Part shown: piece after piece, positions 22,001-32,337 of the stretch
Numbering within the stretch: the stretch's first letter is position 1
Layout of the letters: each line of letters opens with the position of its first letter
DNA from: Adenophora triphylla var. japonica
Taxonomy: Eukaryota > Streptophyta > Magnoliopsida > Asterales > Campanulaceae
Direction of reading: 5' to 3'
Length of the DNA stretch: 64,000 nucleotides
Assembly: GCA_022495995.1 (NCBI GenBank)
Contig: JAFEMH010001471.1
Coordinates: forward strand, 372,001-436,000
Translations under genes and position numbers: made by a program
Notes under the pieces: model-generated
Told to the model about the DNA's origin: nothing
The model's database searches: none
Seen by the model: the letters and a program-made list of their open reading frames with translations, nothing else

Positions 22001-22240
22001 TTACATCGTCCTGAAATTTCCGGCCGTCTATTGAATTGGAGCATTGAGCTGACAGAATTTGATATCCGTTATACGGCAAGAAAGACTTTACAAGCACAAA
22101 CCTTGGCAGACTTCCTAGTTGAAACGTCGTTCACCATTGACGACGACCGACGACCGCCATCTGTTGTTGGACGGGCCATAACCCAGGTCTTGATCGGATC
22201 CTTCGTAGTTGGTCCTTTGGTGGGCCTGTCGGGCCCCTAG
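19100..22240 (+). CDS. Tat-type Ty3-gypsy gag-protease-RT-RNase H, open but truncated at both ends
   Basis: A 1046-codon open frame. It begins inside gag (FLGRFATAGDRRKTVNDLSNI), missing the N-terminal gag half, followed by a CX2H...H-type motif (KYCEYHRDKGHDTEECFSLK). The protease active site is LIDTGAAKDILF (about residue 300). RT has FLDTYSGYHQI, MPFGLKNAGATYQ and YIDDMVV, then the first RNase H domain, with VYTNAPL where TD is usual. Where the second RNase H and integrase should follow, the frame runs into the 140-bp repeat (GRAITQVLIGSFVVGPLVGL) and ends. Near 21016-21075 two compensating indels put a conserved RT block out of frame. The original role was element replication; this copy is defective. 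Confidence 0.9.
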   Translation: MRKKFLGRFATAGDRRKTVNDLSNISQGAGESSMSYFKRFKKLVDQIDEDLTGREIINYFRHGVVSSTLDYELQVHPAKSRKDLYAKAYVVAEDEERKLQREGKAVDEVETAKSKKDKAGEKGKNKQVKAEKVPESYTPPTVSRAEILSNVDFGPAPKMNPNRKGKKNMNKYCEYHRDKGHDTEECFSLKKIIQRWIDDGRLQEYVRKDRQAANTRAANDGPPERQPRMVLVISEETSKNQIKSAIYHLKKAPHVPQKSEVPNDVISFFPYELAVNPLARQQTLVIPGYIDNCESRRILIDTGAAKDILFYSVYQRMGLPDSRLSPYLSRLEGFTNHRVDAKGQIDLPVDIGEHPLRTIKTVTFIVIDVVSDYHAILGQPGQAALGIVASVPHQRVKFPTLAGVGCVLGTAPEFLEHVLRAKRTIEIDDPNHIVKLSKSVKQTTTSNASVSTIKCVGEPQDFVEIFMNDQAAEPQLLTAHESGTELDKLIEDEVPDLTPEARRKIKEIVIESMDFRDDAPEMKPADELTELIINPSYPEQKIKLGSQLSTEDREEIISLLKQNLDVFAWRVEDMKGIREDVAVHRLGVNPTMKFKEQRCRIFSTEEEIAIKQEIEKLLSAGIIVNAGFTTWLANVVLVKKTQRKVEALRRFHRPKLACPKDSYPLPRIDKLVDSVAGHTTLSFLDTYSGYHQIKMAEEDIPKTAFQAAGGTYCYTKMPFGLKNAGATYQRMINKVFKDQLGDNLEAYIDDMVVKSKKRKHVDDLQQTFTNLRANDMVLNPAKCVESVAARNFLGFMLSQRGIEANPEKIKALIDMAEPTSIKEVQRLNGRIAALGRFISKSAERSLPFFKALRGAKDFKWTEECSQSFKQLKEYLGSPPLLQSPVAGEDLYVYRSAGDKAVAAVMVREEEGTQRSVYYVSKALSDVETRYFNAEKIAYALVITARKLRAYFCAHPIIVYTNAPLQKNLHRPEISGRLLNWSIELTEFDIRYTARKTLQAQTLADFLVETSFTIDDDRRPPSVVGRAITQVLIGSFVVGPLVGLSGP

Positions 22241-22287
22241 CTCGTAGCGAGGTATTGGGCTCGGCCCATCACAGAATATTCCGTTCA
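22148..22287 (+). repeat. 140-bp perfect repeat, copy 2 (fused to pol)
   Basis: Identical to 14363-14502. The junction with pol lies in a GACGACGACC-like microhomology, and the repeat supplies the last ~31 codons and the stop of the 19100-22240 frame. It ends at ...CCGTTCA and then continues into unrelated AT-rich DNA. Confidence 0.95.
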
Positions 22288-22480
22288 AGTTTCATTATTC
22301 ATTTTTAGAAATGAAACAACTAAAAATTTTAAACTGTATCTTACTTATATAAAAAAAAACTTAAATCGAGACGGATCAATAACAGCGTTCACAATGGTGC
22401 CTTTTTTTAAGTAGGCTTGGATTAGGTGGCAATAAAGCCCTCCCACAATTGTGACTCAACAAAAGGCTTGGATTGCCCCT

Positions 22481-22770
22481 GGGGCACAGCCGAGTGGTAA
22501 AGAAAGCAACATTGTTGGGCTTGCAACCTCAGCGTGGGGAGTTTGAATCTTGGCAGGAGCAGCTGGAACAGCCAATTAAATTGTTGATTAAGAGTGATGT
22601 AAGCGCCATGTAGAAGGGCTCCCTTGAGACTAAGAGTATAAGGGGTGTTGCCACCCTTACTACCTTGGGCATATCCCGCGATTTACCTCTGCCAATCACT
22701 GAGGGGCCGATGGCTGGTGGTTCAAGACATAGTCCGGCAAAACTGAAAAACCTGGGTATCAAAAAAAAAA
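22481..22770 (+). mobile_element. tRNA-derived SINE, 20-bp TSD
   Basis: The 5' end GGGGCACAGCCGAGTGGTAA contains a box A-like promoter (AGCCGAGTGG), and GAGTTTGAATCTT about 60 bp on resembles box B, both internal RNA polymerase III elements of tRNA origin. It ends CTGGGTATC plus A10. The flanks repeat AAAAGGCTTGGATT(G/A)CCCCT at 22461-22480 and 22767-22786, differing at one base, as expected for LINE-assisted insertion. A diverged, reverse-oriented relative is at 53720-53969. Confidence 0.92.
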
Positions 22771-22984
22771 GGCTTGGATTACCCCTCCCATTTTGGTTTG
22801 GCTTAAACTTTTGAATACTTGTGTAAAATGTAAAAGAGAAATCTCTCCCCACTTGCCTGAACCTAATGAAGATAACATGGAGATGTAGTACACTCTCCTT
22901 TCATGTGTTGCAACAAAGAAAGAGAGAATTATATTATGTAATTTTTTAATTTTAATTGTGTTCGTAGATAATTTTCATGTTATA

Positions 22985-23259
22985 CTCCCTCCGTCCCATG
23001 ATAATATATAAACTTTTCTTTTTGGACGTCCTACAATAATATATAACTTTCCTAAAATGGAAAGGAATCTTTACTATTCCCTCTACTCATTCTCTCTCCT
23101 ACATTATTTTAATACTCACATCACAATTATAATTTACTATTCTCTCAACTCATTCTCTCTCCTATTTTATTTTCACACTCACAACACTTTCAATATAATA
23201 ATTCCTTTTTAATTCCCGTGAAAAACTCAAAAGTCTATAAATATATGGGACGGAGGGAG
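22985..23259. mobile_element. Stowaway MITE (Tc1/mariner)
   Basis: 275 bp with inverted ends CTCCCTCCGTCCC / GGGACGGAGGGAG and TA on both sides (22983-22984, 23260-23261). It is non-coding, with 'cattctctctcctac' body repeats shared with the copies at 44993, 46018 and 46488. Confidence 0.95.
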
Positions 23260-23261
23260 TA

Positions 23262-23711
23262 TATTATATAATAAGATGTTATTAACTTATTAATATTTAA
23301 AAAGACTATTAAATAATAATTATATTAATAAAATTATTTAATTAGCAATTAAAAATATTATAATAAAATGATATAAAGTATTATTATGTATAATTAGCAA
23401 TAATAAAATAATATAAATAATGATAATAATTGATACAAATGTAAGTAGGAAAGAGAAAATATAATGGGGCATAGCAAAAATTATGAGATCGAAATTGATA
23501 CTTAAGTAATGAATGCAAGTAAAATGATGTAAGTTATGATTATTGATAGTGAAAGTAACAATAATGCGGATGGATGGTCTAATAACAAGCCGAAATCTGA
23601 ATTTGGTTCATATTCTAATTCTAGCACCTTTGATTTCCTTACTCATGTTCACTGTCCTTGTCTACTTTCGTAAGAAAAACGTGCTAGGTACATTGTACGG
23701 ATCTGGAACAT
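23262..23711. other. AT-rich intergenic DNA
   Basis: Dominated by 'taataattatat'-like sequence to about 23480. No feature recognised. Confidence 0.6.
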
Positions 23712-23720
23712 AGGCAATGA

Positions 23721-24178
23721 GAGTGCGTCTGGGGAGAAACGCGTTTCTCCGTCGCGTATGGAGAAACGGGGCTTGTTAGGTCGCGCGACATAAGTAGCCG
23801 GTTCTGATATCGCTTACAAAGCCTTCCGGATATCCGGAAGGCTTTGAAATGGATATCCGAAGCTTTGTAAAGGATATCCGTAAACCAAGTATTTTTCCGG
23901 ATATCCTTTACAAAGCTTCTGGATATCCGAAAACTTTGAAATGGATATCAAGTGCTTTGTAAAGCGATATCCGGAAAAAATATTTGGTTTCCTGGATATC
24001 CTTTCCAAAGCTTCTGGATATCCTTTTCAAAGCTTCCTGATATCCTTTCCAAAAGCCTTCGGATATCCGTAGTTCGATGAAGTGATATCCAGTTTTTGTG
24101 GCTAGGTATGTCGCGCGACATAACAAGCCCCGTTTCTCCATAAGCGACGGAGAAACGCGTTTCTCCCCAAATTTTGTG
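23721..24178. mobile_element. Mutator-like foldback MITE, copy A, 9-bp TSD AGGCAATGA
   Basis: 458 bp, flanked by 9-bp duplications AGGCAATGA (23712-23720, 24179-24187), the MULE target size. The ends fold back: CTGGGGAGAAACGCGTTTCT near the left matches the right end in inverted form, and each end also contains its own small palindrome (AGAAACGCGTTTCT). Next in are GTCGCGCGACAT blocks, also inverted. The centre is an array of GGATATCC / aagctttg words pointing both ways, so almost the whole element can form a hairpin. There is no coding frame. Copy B is at 43354-44634. Confidence 0.92.
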
Positions 24179-24576
24179 AGGCAATGAACGGTACAAAAGT
24201 TGGATTTTTTTAGCATATGAATTACATTATATTTCTTAATTCCATTAGTGAAACAAAATTTTGAATACAATAATTAAGAAAAAATATAATAAAATAAAGA
24301 GAAGTAGAGATAGTGAATGTGGTATTATTATTGTTGAAATAATTATTACAAAACTAATTGAAAATTACAGAAAACTAAGTAAAGCAGAAACAAAATACAA
24401 ATGAAAATTAAACTGGCTGTTCAAGATGTCCGAGTCGTGTGAGACCACACTCTCCTTAAGACAAATTCGCTCCTCACCGAGTTGTGCTTGAGTTGTTACC
24501 GGATAATTGCCTCCCAGGAAGAAACGGACTGACCGGATGGTTGCTGCACACTAGTACCTCCGGCGAACTGAAGTAA

Positions 24577-25291
24577 TGTTGGAATATTGGAAAAATATTA
24601 GGGTGTGAATTGAAAAGTTAAAGGTCTAAAATCGAAAAGACACGACTGTTCAAATTCTTTGAACTGCTCGGCCGAGTAAGGCATAAGCCTCGGCCGAGCA
24701 TGACAGACCAGAAACTATCATCCTCTGTTGGCCTCTGCTCGAGCGAGTCACCAAAGTGCTCGGCCGAGCAACTTGCCTGTGCTCGGGCGAGGCACCAATG
24801 GTGCTCGGCCGAGCAGATGCTGTCCGTTCAGATTAAAGTCTGAATAGGTGCCAGCTTGAAAGGGTGTGACTTTTGTGGAAAAATCACAACTGATCTGACT
24901 TGATTTTACCCTATATAGAGAGACCCCTATTCCTTCATTCAGTCATCAAGTAATCCAAAAGGTTGTTATCAAATCAAACACAAGAATTTAATTCTCTCTA
25001 TCCCTCATTCAAAGTGTTCTTGTTCGTTTCAAAGCGTTCGTTCATCATTCCTTTTGTAAAGTTTGAAGACTAAGAGCAAGTCTTATTTTGGTACGCCCGT
25101 CAAGGTTAGTTAAAGTGCACACTAACTCTTGGTAAAAAGCACTGTATCTTGGGAGACATTCGCCATCGATCCGTTTGCACAATTACGGAGGCGAAATATT
25201 GTCTTAAGGAGATTTGCTTCGGCATACCTCGCTTTAATCTCCGTCTTTATGATTTCCGTATTGAAGATGTCTTAACATATACCAAACAACA
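24577..25291 (+). repeat. copia-2 5' LTR
   Basis: 715 bp, TGTTGGAATATTGG to CCAAACAACA. TATA box (CTATATAGAG) at about 24911. Four CTCGGCCGAG palindromes at 24667, 24689, 24759 and 24804. The leader segment AAATATTGTCTTAAG at 25194-25208 is complementary to 25294-25308 outside the LTR. Confidence 0.95.
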
Positions 25292-25293
25292 AT

Positions 25294-25308
25294 CTTAAGA
25301 CAATATTT
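25294..25308 (+). other. copia-2 primer-site position, complementary to own leader
   Basis: CTTAAGACAATATTT starts 3 nt after the LTR end, the same spacing as in copia-1. It is the perfect 15-nt reverse complement of 25194-25208 and has no TGG tRNA-acceptor start. A self-priming role is inference. Confidence 0.55.
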
Positions 25309-25383
25309 TCAGGTATTTTGTTTTGATTTTATCTTCTCTACTTCATCTTTTTCTTATTGAATTTTCTGTTTTCGTAACAGAAA

Positions 25384-27042
25384 ATGGCTAATGGAAATGA
25401 CTCCGTTAGTAGTGAGACTATTGCAACGAATACTAATGCAATAGGGAGTACGTCAAGTGCTAATCAACTCATGATGTCACCGGCCTCGTAGTACGAGAAA
25501 CCGGAGAAGTTCAATGGGGATGATTTCAAACGTTGGCAACAGAAAATGTTGTTTTATCTCACAACGCTTGGACTAGTGAAATTCTTACGGGAAGAATGTC
25601 CCGTAGCGGCTGAAGGTGTAGTGGACAAGGCTACACAAATGGCTATTGATGCATGGAAACATGCAGATTATCTATGTCGGAACTACATCTTGAATGGACT
25701 AGACAACACATTGTATAATGTGTACTACTCCATTCAAACTACAAAAGGACTTTGGGATTCTCTCGACAAGAAATATAAAACCGAAGATGCTGGAACAAAG
25801 AAGTTCTTTGTTGCAAAATTTTTGGATTTTAAAATGAATGATTCTAAAACTGTTATGAATCAGGTCGAAGAGATGCAAGTCCTATTGCATAATCATGAAG
25901 CCGAAGGGATGCAATTGGGTGAGTCCTTCCAAGTTGCATGTATGATTGAGAAGTTGCCTCCTTCGTGGAGAGACTTCAAAAACTATCTCAAGCACAAGCG
26001 CAAAGAGATGTCAATAGAAGATTTGCTAGTTCGTCTTCGCATTGAAGAAGACAATCGTAATGCCGAAAAAAGGGCCAATGCACGAAACATGGAAGCGAAG
26101 GCTAACATGGTGGAAGAATCCCGACCCAAGAACAACAAGAGGAAGCATGATGACTCTTCAAAGAAGAAGTCAAGTAATGACAGCAACAAACGCCTCAAGT
26201 TCAAAGGGGACTGCTACAATTGTGGAAAAAGCGGTCATCGGGCAAAGTATTGTCGAAGCAAGAAGAAGAAGCCTCCCCAAGAAAACGTAACTGAAATAGA
26301 TACTCTATCTGCGGGTGTCTCGGATGTAAGTCTGTCTGCCGTTGTATGTGAAGCCAACTTGGTGTCAAACTTCAAGGATTGGTGGGTGGACACAGGAGCC
26401 ACTCGTCACATATGTGCCGACAAAAGCTTGTTTGCAGAATACAAGAAGATGGAACGCGAAGACTTTCTCTATATGGGAAATTCTGCAACTTCCAAGATTG
26501 AAGGCATTGGGAAGGTGATCTTGAAGTTCACATCGGGAAAGGAGCTTACTCTCAACGATGTGATGCATGTACCCGACATAAGAAAGAATTTAATTTCTGG
26601 TTCTTTACTTAGTAAGAAAGGCTTCAAAATTGTATTTGAATCTGATAAGTTTGTACTTACTAAGGGAGGCATGTATGTTGGAAAGGGATACTTGCTAGAT
26701 GGCCTATTTAAGGCGAATGTTGTTGTAGTGGACAAGAAGTCCACATATTTGTACCCTCAAGTGATGAATAAAATTGACAATTCTATTTACTTGTGCGAGT
26801 CTTCTAATTTATGGCATGGTCGTTTAGGACATGTGAATCATGCTTCTTTGAGAAAGCTTATTGGTTTAGGACTTATTCCAAAACTTGACTCAATGAAAGG
26901 TCACAAATGCGAAGTTTGTGTTGAAGCAAAGTTTTCAAAGAAACCTTTTAAACCAGTTGAAAGGACTAGCCAACTGTTGGGATTAATCCATAGTGATCTA
27001 TGTGATTTAAAGTTTGTCCCAACTCGAGGCGGTAAGAAATAC
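25384..27042 (+). pseudogene. copia-2 gag-protease-integrase (5' part), one premature TAG, cut by gypsy insertion
   Basis: The ATG at 25384 is in frame with the long open stretch starting at 25546; the only break is TAG at 25489-25491, where CAG would fit the family ([16 protein letters not shown]). Gag follows with [15 protein letters not shown] and [20 protein letters not shown], then the CCHC knuckle [14 protein letters not shown], the protease site [15 protein letters not shown]-pre-integrase [17 protein letters not shown] with CEVCVEAK, and the first catalytic Asp of integrase in [10 protein letters not shown]. The frame is cut at 27042, right after GGKKY, by the nested gypsy LTR. It would be a normal copia polyprotein but for these two lesions. 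Confidence 0.92.
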
Positions 27043-28564
27043 TGATGGATGTGTATTTACCCATTCAAATGATGCACTTTTAGGTTTTTTTTGCGTTTGA
27101 TTCCCGAGTTTTATGTATATTTGATATGGTTCGTTAGTGTTTTGATAGTTCAGGGGCTGAAGCGCAACAATGCTGAAATCTGGGACAAAACTGACATTTT
27201 GAAGTTCAAGGACTAAATGGGAAATAGTGGAAAATTCCGGGACTGAACTGGAAATATGGAATTTGGGAGGAAATTTGATTTCTAAAAATTCGTGGGTTAA
27301 AGTACAAAATAAAATCCCAAAGAGCGAAGAGCAAAAGAATTCATTAGAGCGATCAAAGTGGACTTGGCAATTGCGGAGACGAAACGAAAAAAGAGGGGTA
27401 TTAAAACAAGGCCATGAAGTGGCCGGCCAAATTGAGGAGGCTTTGGGGCCAAGGCTAGGACATTTGGGGCCGAGGTTGGAATTCATGGGCCACGGCTGTG
27501 AGCAAGACAAACAGGCCAAACTCTCTGCAATGAAGGGCGTCCGCTCCAACAGCACTGCGGCCGCGCCACAACAAATAATCTCGGCCAAAACTCACGGCCA
27601 ACTTGGGCGGCCGCGCTTCTTCCGACGTTCAGCAACAGTGCACGTATAATTGAGGGCATTCTAGTCTTTTTCCCAACCAAGGTCTAGACTTCACCCTAAT
27701 TCTTTATATAATTCATGGCAGCCACGTAAAAAGGGAGGATTCATATTTTTCATATATCATTAGGATATATCAGAATATTATTATTTTGTTTATGCTTTTC
27801 TTGGATCAATTGAAGAAGAAGAATTATTCATCAATCCAGGTTTTTTATCTTTGTAAATTATGAGTAGCTAAATTTATTAGATTTGTAGATTGGTTGAACC
27901 TTTACCGGATTTCTATGCAGTAGTACTTTAATTCTTTCTATTTAATTCCTTCTAGTTTATCAATAGATTTTAATTCCATGTTCTTGGATTTGAGACGTAT
28001 GTTAAGATACGAACTCATCTTTGAATAATTGGGTATTTATCGAGCCATTAATTTGGGCGATTTATACATTGACCACTATTGATTGAATAATTTGGTCTGT
28101 GCCGTAATAGAAGCGGATCAATATTAGGTTCTTTTATTCTTTCGTGCTTAATGTATTCTTGGCATATTGTGGAACCGTAATAGACACTACAATATTGAGA
28201 GAGTATTTAGGATTGTAATCCGGCCACCTAACCGTGTCGATCCTAGCTAAAGTGAATGAACCCTAGAAGTTGAGTTAATGTTTCTTAAGTAAAATTCTGC
28301 ATAGAATGATGGTAAAGTGAAATCCAATCTACGAATCTCTGCTCATAATCTGTTTTCTTGCTTAGTTAGTTTCTGTTATTTAGTTTATGCTTTTAGTCTT
28401 AAATCAAATAAAAATTATAAACTTTGGTTACTCAATTCACTGCTTTTACTTTACTTGTTTACCAACGAGTCTCTGTGGATTCGACCCCTGCATTTGCATA
28501 CTGCTACACCGGTAGTGAGTACACTTGCTCGGTTTTTATTACAAGAGGGAGTTTTCCTCCATCA
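27043..28564 (+). repeat. Athila-like 5' LTR
   Basis: 1522 bp, inverted ends TGATGGA/TCCATCA. TATA box at about 27705 (TTTATATAATTC). GCGGCCGC occurs at 27557 and 27607. It matches 32338-33177 closely, except for a 14-bp segment missing from the 3' copy near 32482 and the truncation. Confidence 0.95.
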
Positions 28565-28570
28565 AGTTTT

Positions 28571-28588
28571 TGGCGCCGTTGCCGGGGA
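28571..28588 (+). other. Primer binding site, tRNA-Asp type
   Basis: TGGCGCCGTTGCCGGGGA, six bases after the LTR end, is complementary to the 3' end of plant tRNA-Asp and is the usual primer site of Athila-type gypsy elements. Confidence 0.92.
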
Positions 28589-28622
28589 CTTGTTGCAAGT
28601 AAACAAGTAGGTTAAGTAGTGA

Positions 28623-29620
28623 ATGCAAGGTCGTCGTTCGTTGAAGCCTACATTGGTGCCATTGGACGATAACATAAATAGATTTGAGGAAGCATTGAGG
28701 GCGATCCCCTCTTTAATCCTCTCTTTTCAGATTTGGACATCGAATCAGAACCCTCCACCACCGAGGTAGAGGAAGAGAAAGCCGAGATGGCAGAACCACC
28801 GGCTCAAACAATGAATGATTACCTTAGACCTAGGGTAGACACTTCTACCTCATGCATAGTGCTGTCCGAAGCAACAAAGAATTTAGAGGTCAAAGGTCAG
28901 TATTTTGCTATGTTACCTAGTTTTCAGGGGCTACCAGGCGAGGATGCCTTGACTTTCTTGAAAGAATACATTATGACGGTAGCCCAGTTTTTATTAAGAG
29001 CGGGAGTGACTGAAGATCAGATTAGGCTTAAGTGCTTCCCTTACACTCTAAAAGGGGTAGCAAAAACTTGGTTGATGATGCTTCCATCCCAAAGCATCAG
29101 CACATGGACTGAGATGCAAGATATTTTTCTCAGGAGATACTACCCACATCATCTGCAGGCTAATTTTAGGCAGAAATTGATGACTTTCACACAAGATGTG
29201 GGAGAACCTCTCCATGAAGCGTGGGAGAGATTTAATATGATGCTTATTCAATGTCCTCAGCATAATTTCTCTTTACCCTCTTTGAATCAAGCTTTCTATG
29301 ATGGCTTGAATGATTCCACTCAGTCTGTTGTGGACAATGCAGCAGGAGGCTCTATAGGAGCCAAGACCCCGGAAGAAACTAAAGCTTTATTTGAGATGTT
29401 GAGTGCTAACTCTCAACAAAAGAGCTCGAGGGGTAGAACAAGGGGGGTACTTGAATTGAATGCTAGTGATAATATTTCAAAGCAGATTGCACTTTTAAAT
29501 AATAAATTGGATAAATTGACTGCTTGTGGCACTTCTGCTGGTGCCAATGTTATTACCGACATCGTACAAATTGTGGTTTATCATCTCATGTGACTAATAT
29601 GTGTCCAAGTGCAGCAAATT
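28623..29620 (+). pseudogene. Athila-like gag
   Basis: An ATG at 28623 opens a short N-terminal frame that shifts near 28716 into the main frame (to 29593). The retrotransposon gag domain is clear: FQGLPGEDALTFLKEYI, IRLKCFPYTLKGVAKTWLMM, TWTEMQDIFLRRYYP, VGEPLHEAWERFNMMLIQCP, FYDGLNDSTQSVVDNAAGGS. A second shift near 29560 moves the zinc-knuckle-like NCGLSSHVTNMCP into the next frame, followed by a proline/glycine/glutamine-rich stretch to 29799. The protein was originally the capsid; it is now broken by two shifts. Confidence 0.88.
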
Positions 29621-29746
29621 TTTCTTATCATCCTGAACAGGCACATGCTTTCAATGGATATGGACAAAGGCCACCACCCCAAGGCAACCAATATGGCAAC
29701 TATAATCCATGGGGTGGCCATCCAAATCAGCAAGTAAAACCCCTTC

Positions 29747-30457
29747 ATGTGCCACCACCTGGACAACATGGTAGTGCACCTTGGGAGCCGGGCAACTAAG
29801 GATGGAGATGCAAAGCAAAGTAATAGAAATACAGAAGCTGCGTTTGAAAAGGTGGGCACACAAGTAGAGCAACTTGTGAAGGTTGCCCAAGAGTTGATGA
29901 AAGAGAAGAACCCACCTGAGCAAGCAAAGTCAATCACAACAGTGTGGGATGAAAGTGAGGAAATTGAGGAGGTATTTCTTTCTTCCCTTGAAAATTTTGA
30001 ATGTGATAATATTGATAATGTTAGTGAGGAAGAGGATGAGATTGGGGAGGTTCAATATGTATTTTCTGCATTAAATTTAGAAACCCCTCCCCCCAATGTT
30101 GTGAAAACCACACCCCAGAGAGGTGTGGAGTTTGAAAAGATTAAACATGTTCAAAAAGACCCCGGGTGTTTCACTATCCCAATTTCTTTAGGGGGTCAAA
30201 ATTTTAAAGGTTTGTTGGATCTTGGGGCAAGTGTTAATGTGATGCCCTTTCATGTTTTTAGAAGTTTAGGGGCATGTGAGTTGAAACCACCCATGAGAGA
30301 CTTACAATTGGCGGATCTCTCAATTAAAAGACCTTTAGGGGTTATTGAAGGGGTGTTGGTTAAAATTGATAAAATCATTATCCCCATTGACTTTTATGTG
30401 ATGTGTATGGAGGGGTTATTGACTTTTATAGTGATTTATCTGATTCTATATTTTTAA
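29747..30457 (+). pseudogene. Athila-like protease region, pol deleted downstream
   Basis: An open frame of about 236 codons with an acidic linker (EIEEVFLSSLENFECD), then the protease domain PGCFTIPISLGGQNFKGL, LLDLGASVNVMPFHVFRSLG (the DLGAS active site normal for Athila) and LGVIEGVLVKIDKIIIPIDFYVM. After this point the expected reverse transcriptase is absent; the frame passes into unrelated sequence at about 30410. RT, RNase H and integrase have been removed. Confidence 0.85.
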
Positions 30458-32337
30458 ATATTTTTGTGCATGATAACTCTCTTGATCTTGGTTGCAAGGA
30501 TGGTATTTTGCAGGTTGCAGAAAAGGTTGAGTTTGGGGGTGGGAACCCCAATAAAAAGAAAAGAAAGAGGGGTAAGCACAAGCGTAAAGTTTTAAAAATA
30601 AATGTGGCTTCACCCCTACGTGTTAACAATGGAGAGCTGATTTGGAGAGAGAAGGGCGTTTGTGCCCGTGAGGAGAAGAGATGGTCCAAAGGCCGCAAAG
30701 CAAAGGCCAAGTAAGCTTGGGACCATAGTCGGGCTAACGACTTTAATCAAATGCGTTGCTTGGGAGGCAACCCAATGAGGTATGTTTTATTTTTGTCTTA
30801 ATTACTGTTTAGTAGTGTCTTGCTATCCGTCAAGCCCAATGCACGCTTTTGTTCTCTGTGCTATGAGGACATAGCATGTTTTGAGTTTGGGGGTGGGCAA
30901 CTCTCCGAGTTTGTGGGTTTATAGGGGAGTGTATATAGTGTCACCCTCTAAAAAAAAATAGAAAAAATTTAAAATTTTTTTGTTCTTTTCATAGTTGGGA
31001 TGTTGGCCAAAGTCTGTGATGACTAGAGTGTGCTTTAATTTTAAAATCACATGTGTTATTATTAGTGTGGTGATTGGGATTGCATTGAAACATTTAAATT
31101 ATGATTGCACCACCTCTCACTTCCGTATCATATTCTTGGTCATTGTCATCAACTTAGGTGCCTTTTATGGGATCACTTTGTGTATTCTCGGGGTCCCTAG
31201 AACATGTTTGCATGATTGCCAATAACACGTCAATAGGTTACTTGATATATATGGCTATTCTTTGAATCCCTTTTTGTGAGCCTTAAACTTTCTCGTCACT
31301 TATATAAAATTTTCCGCTAGAACCTCTTTTGAGCTTGAAAAAGAATGGAATCTCTCACAAAGTGGGAGGTTATCTTAGACCACCATTCGCCTTCATTTGT
31401 ACCTTCATTATCCCACCCTTTTAACTTATACACTATTTTTCTCACCTTTTCAAGAAAGTGAAACTAGGGAAAGAATGGGGATATTTTGGGGGATGTTATG
31501 AAAATCAAAGGATTGAGTGGAAAGTGGTCACGAAAATAAAGAAAAGGGTCATGTTATGTAATGAAAAGAGGGGCTCGAGAAAAATATTGAATGCACATTC
31601 TTCGTGATATAATTGTGCAAAGCAAAAAAAAAAAAAAAAAAAAAAAAAAAGAGAGAAATTTCGAGCCCTCTCTAATATCAAAAGTGAAAATCATGCTTCA
31701 AGGTGACCAAAGGAAGTAGTGGAATGTGCTCAACCCCAAGTCAATGTATGAAAAAGTTTTAGTTTGTGGGTTGGCACATTGAAAAGTAATAAGGGTGAGT
31801 GGAGGATGTATTGTTAAAAGAAGACTTTCTAGTTTCACTTTCTTATGTTCGTATGTCCTTACCTTCATTTGTAACCATGAACCTAGCCCTGCGATCTTTC
31901 GCACTTAACTTTTAAGCCATATTATTCTTTCAATATCGAGTAACCGGGTTGACAATCGTGTAAATATGCATATGAGTGTCCTTTTTGGTTTGTATTGTCT
32001 ATGACATATTGATTTAGAGCATCACTTAGTGAATCCATAAATAATCTTAGGTTGTTGACAGTGACCTCCCATAATTCATTCATCATTCAGGCCGCGGTGG
32101 AAAATTGTGAGTTTTATGATTCAATGTGATTGTAATCCCATTACTGTGGTGGCACTTGTTGATTATGTGTGTTGGTAAGGATCTGAGACTTGTTTGGCCA
32201 ATGACTCATCTTTGATAGAACATCCCAAAAATATTATTTTGTTTTAATATTTTATTAGTAGTATTTAGAGTAGTTTTATTTTACTTCTTTTAGTTTTGTT
32301 TTACTCGGGACGAGCAAAAGGTTAGTTTGTGGGTGTT
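30458..32337 (+). other. Athila-like 3' non-coding region
   Basis: About 1.9 kb before the 3' LTR, typical for long Athila 3' regions. It includes a lysine-codon-rich piece (KKKRKRGKHKRK, 30552-30590), the phrase 'gcgttgcttgggaggcaaccc' near 30752, an A-run of about 28 at 31623-31651, and a purine-rich stretch before 32338. No RT or integrase trace is visible on either strand. Confidence 0.6.

Noticed and set aside
23814..24270. Possible CRISPR-like or satellite array of GGATATCC units
   Set aside because: Units are in both orientations within a foldback transposon with 9-bp TSDs, in plant DNA; not a CRISPR.
27227..27649. 140-codon frame repeated at 32510-32932
   Set aside because: Lies wholly in the Athila-like LTRs in both copies. 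Its preservation reflects LTR identity rather than coding.
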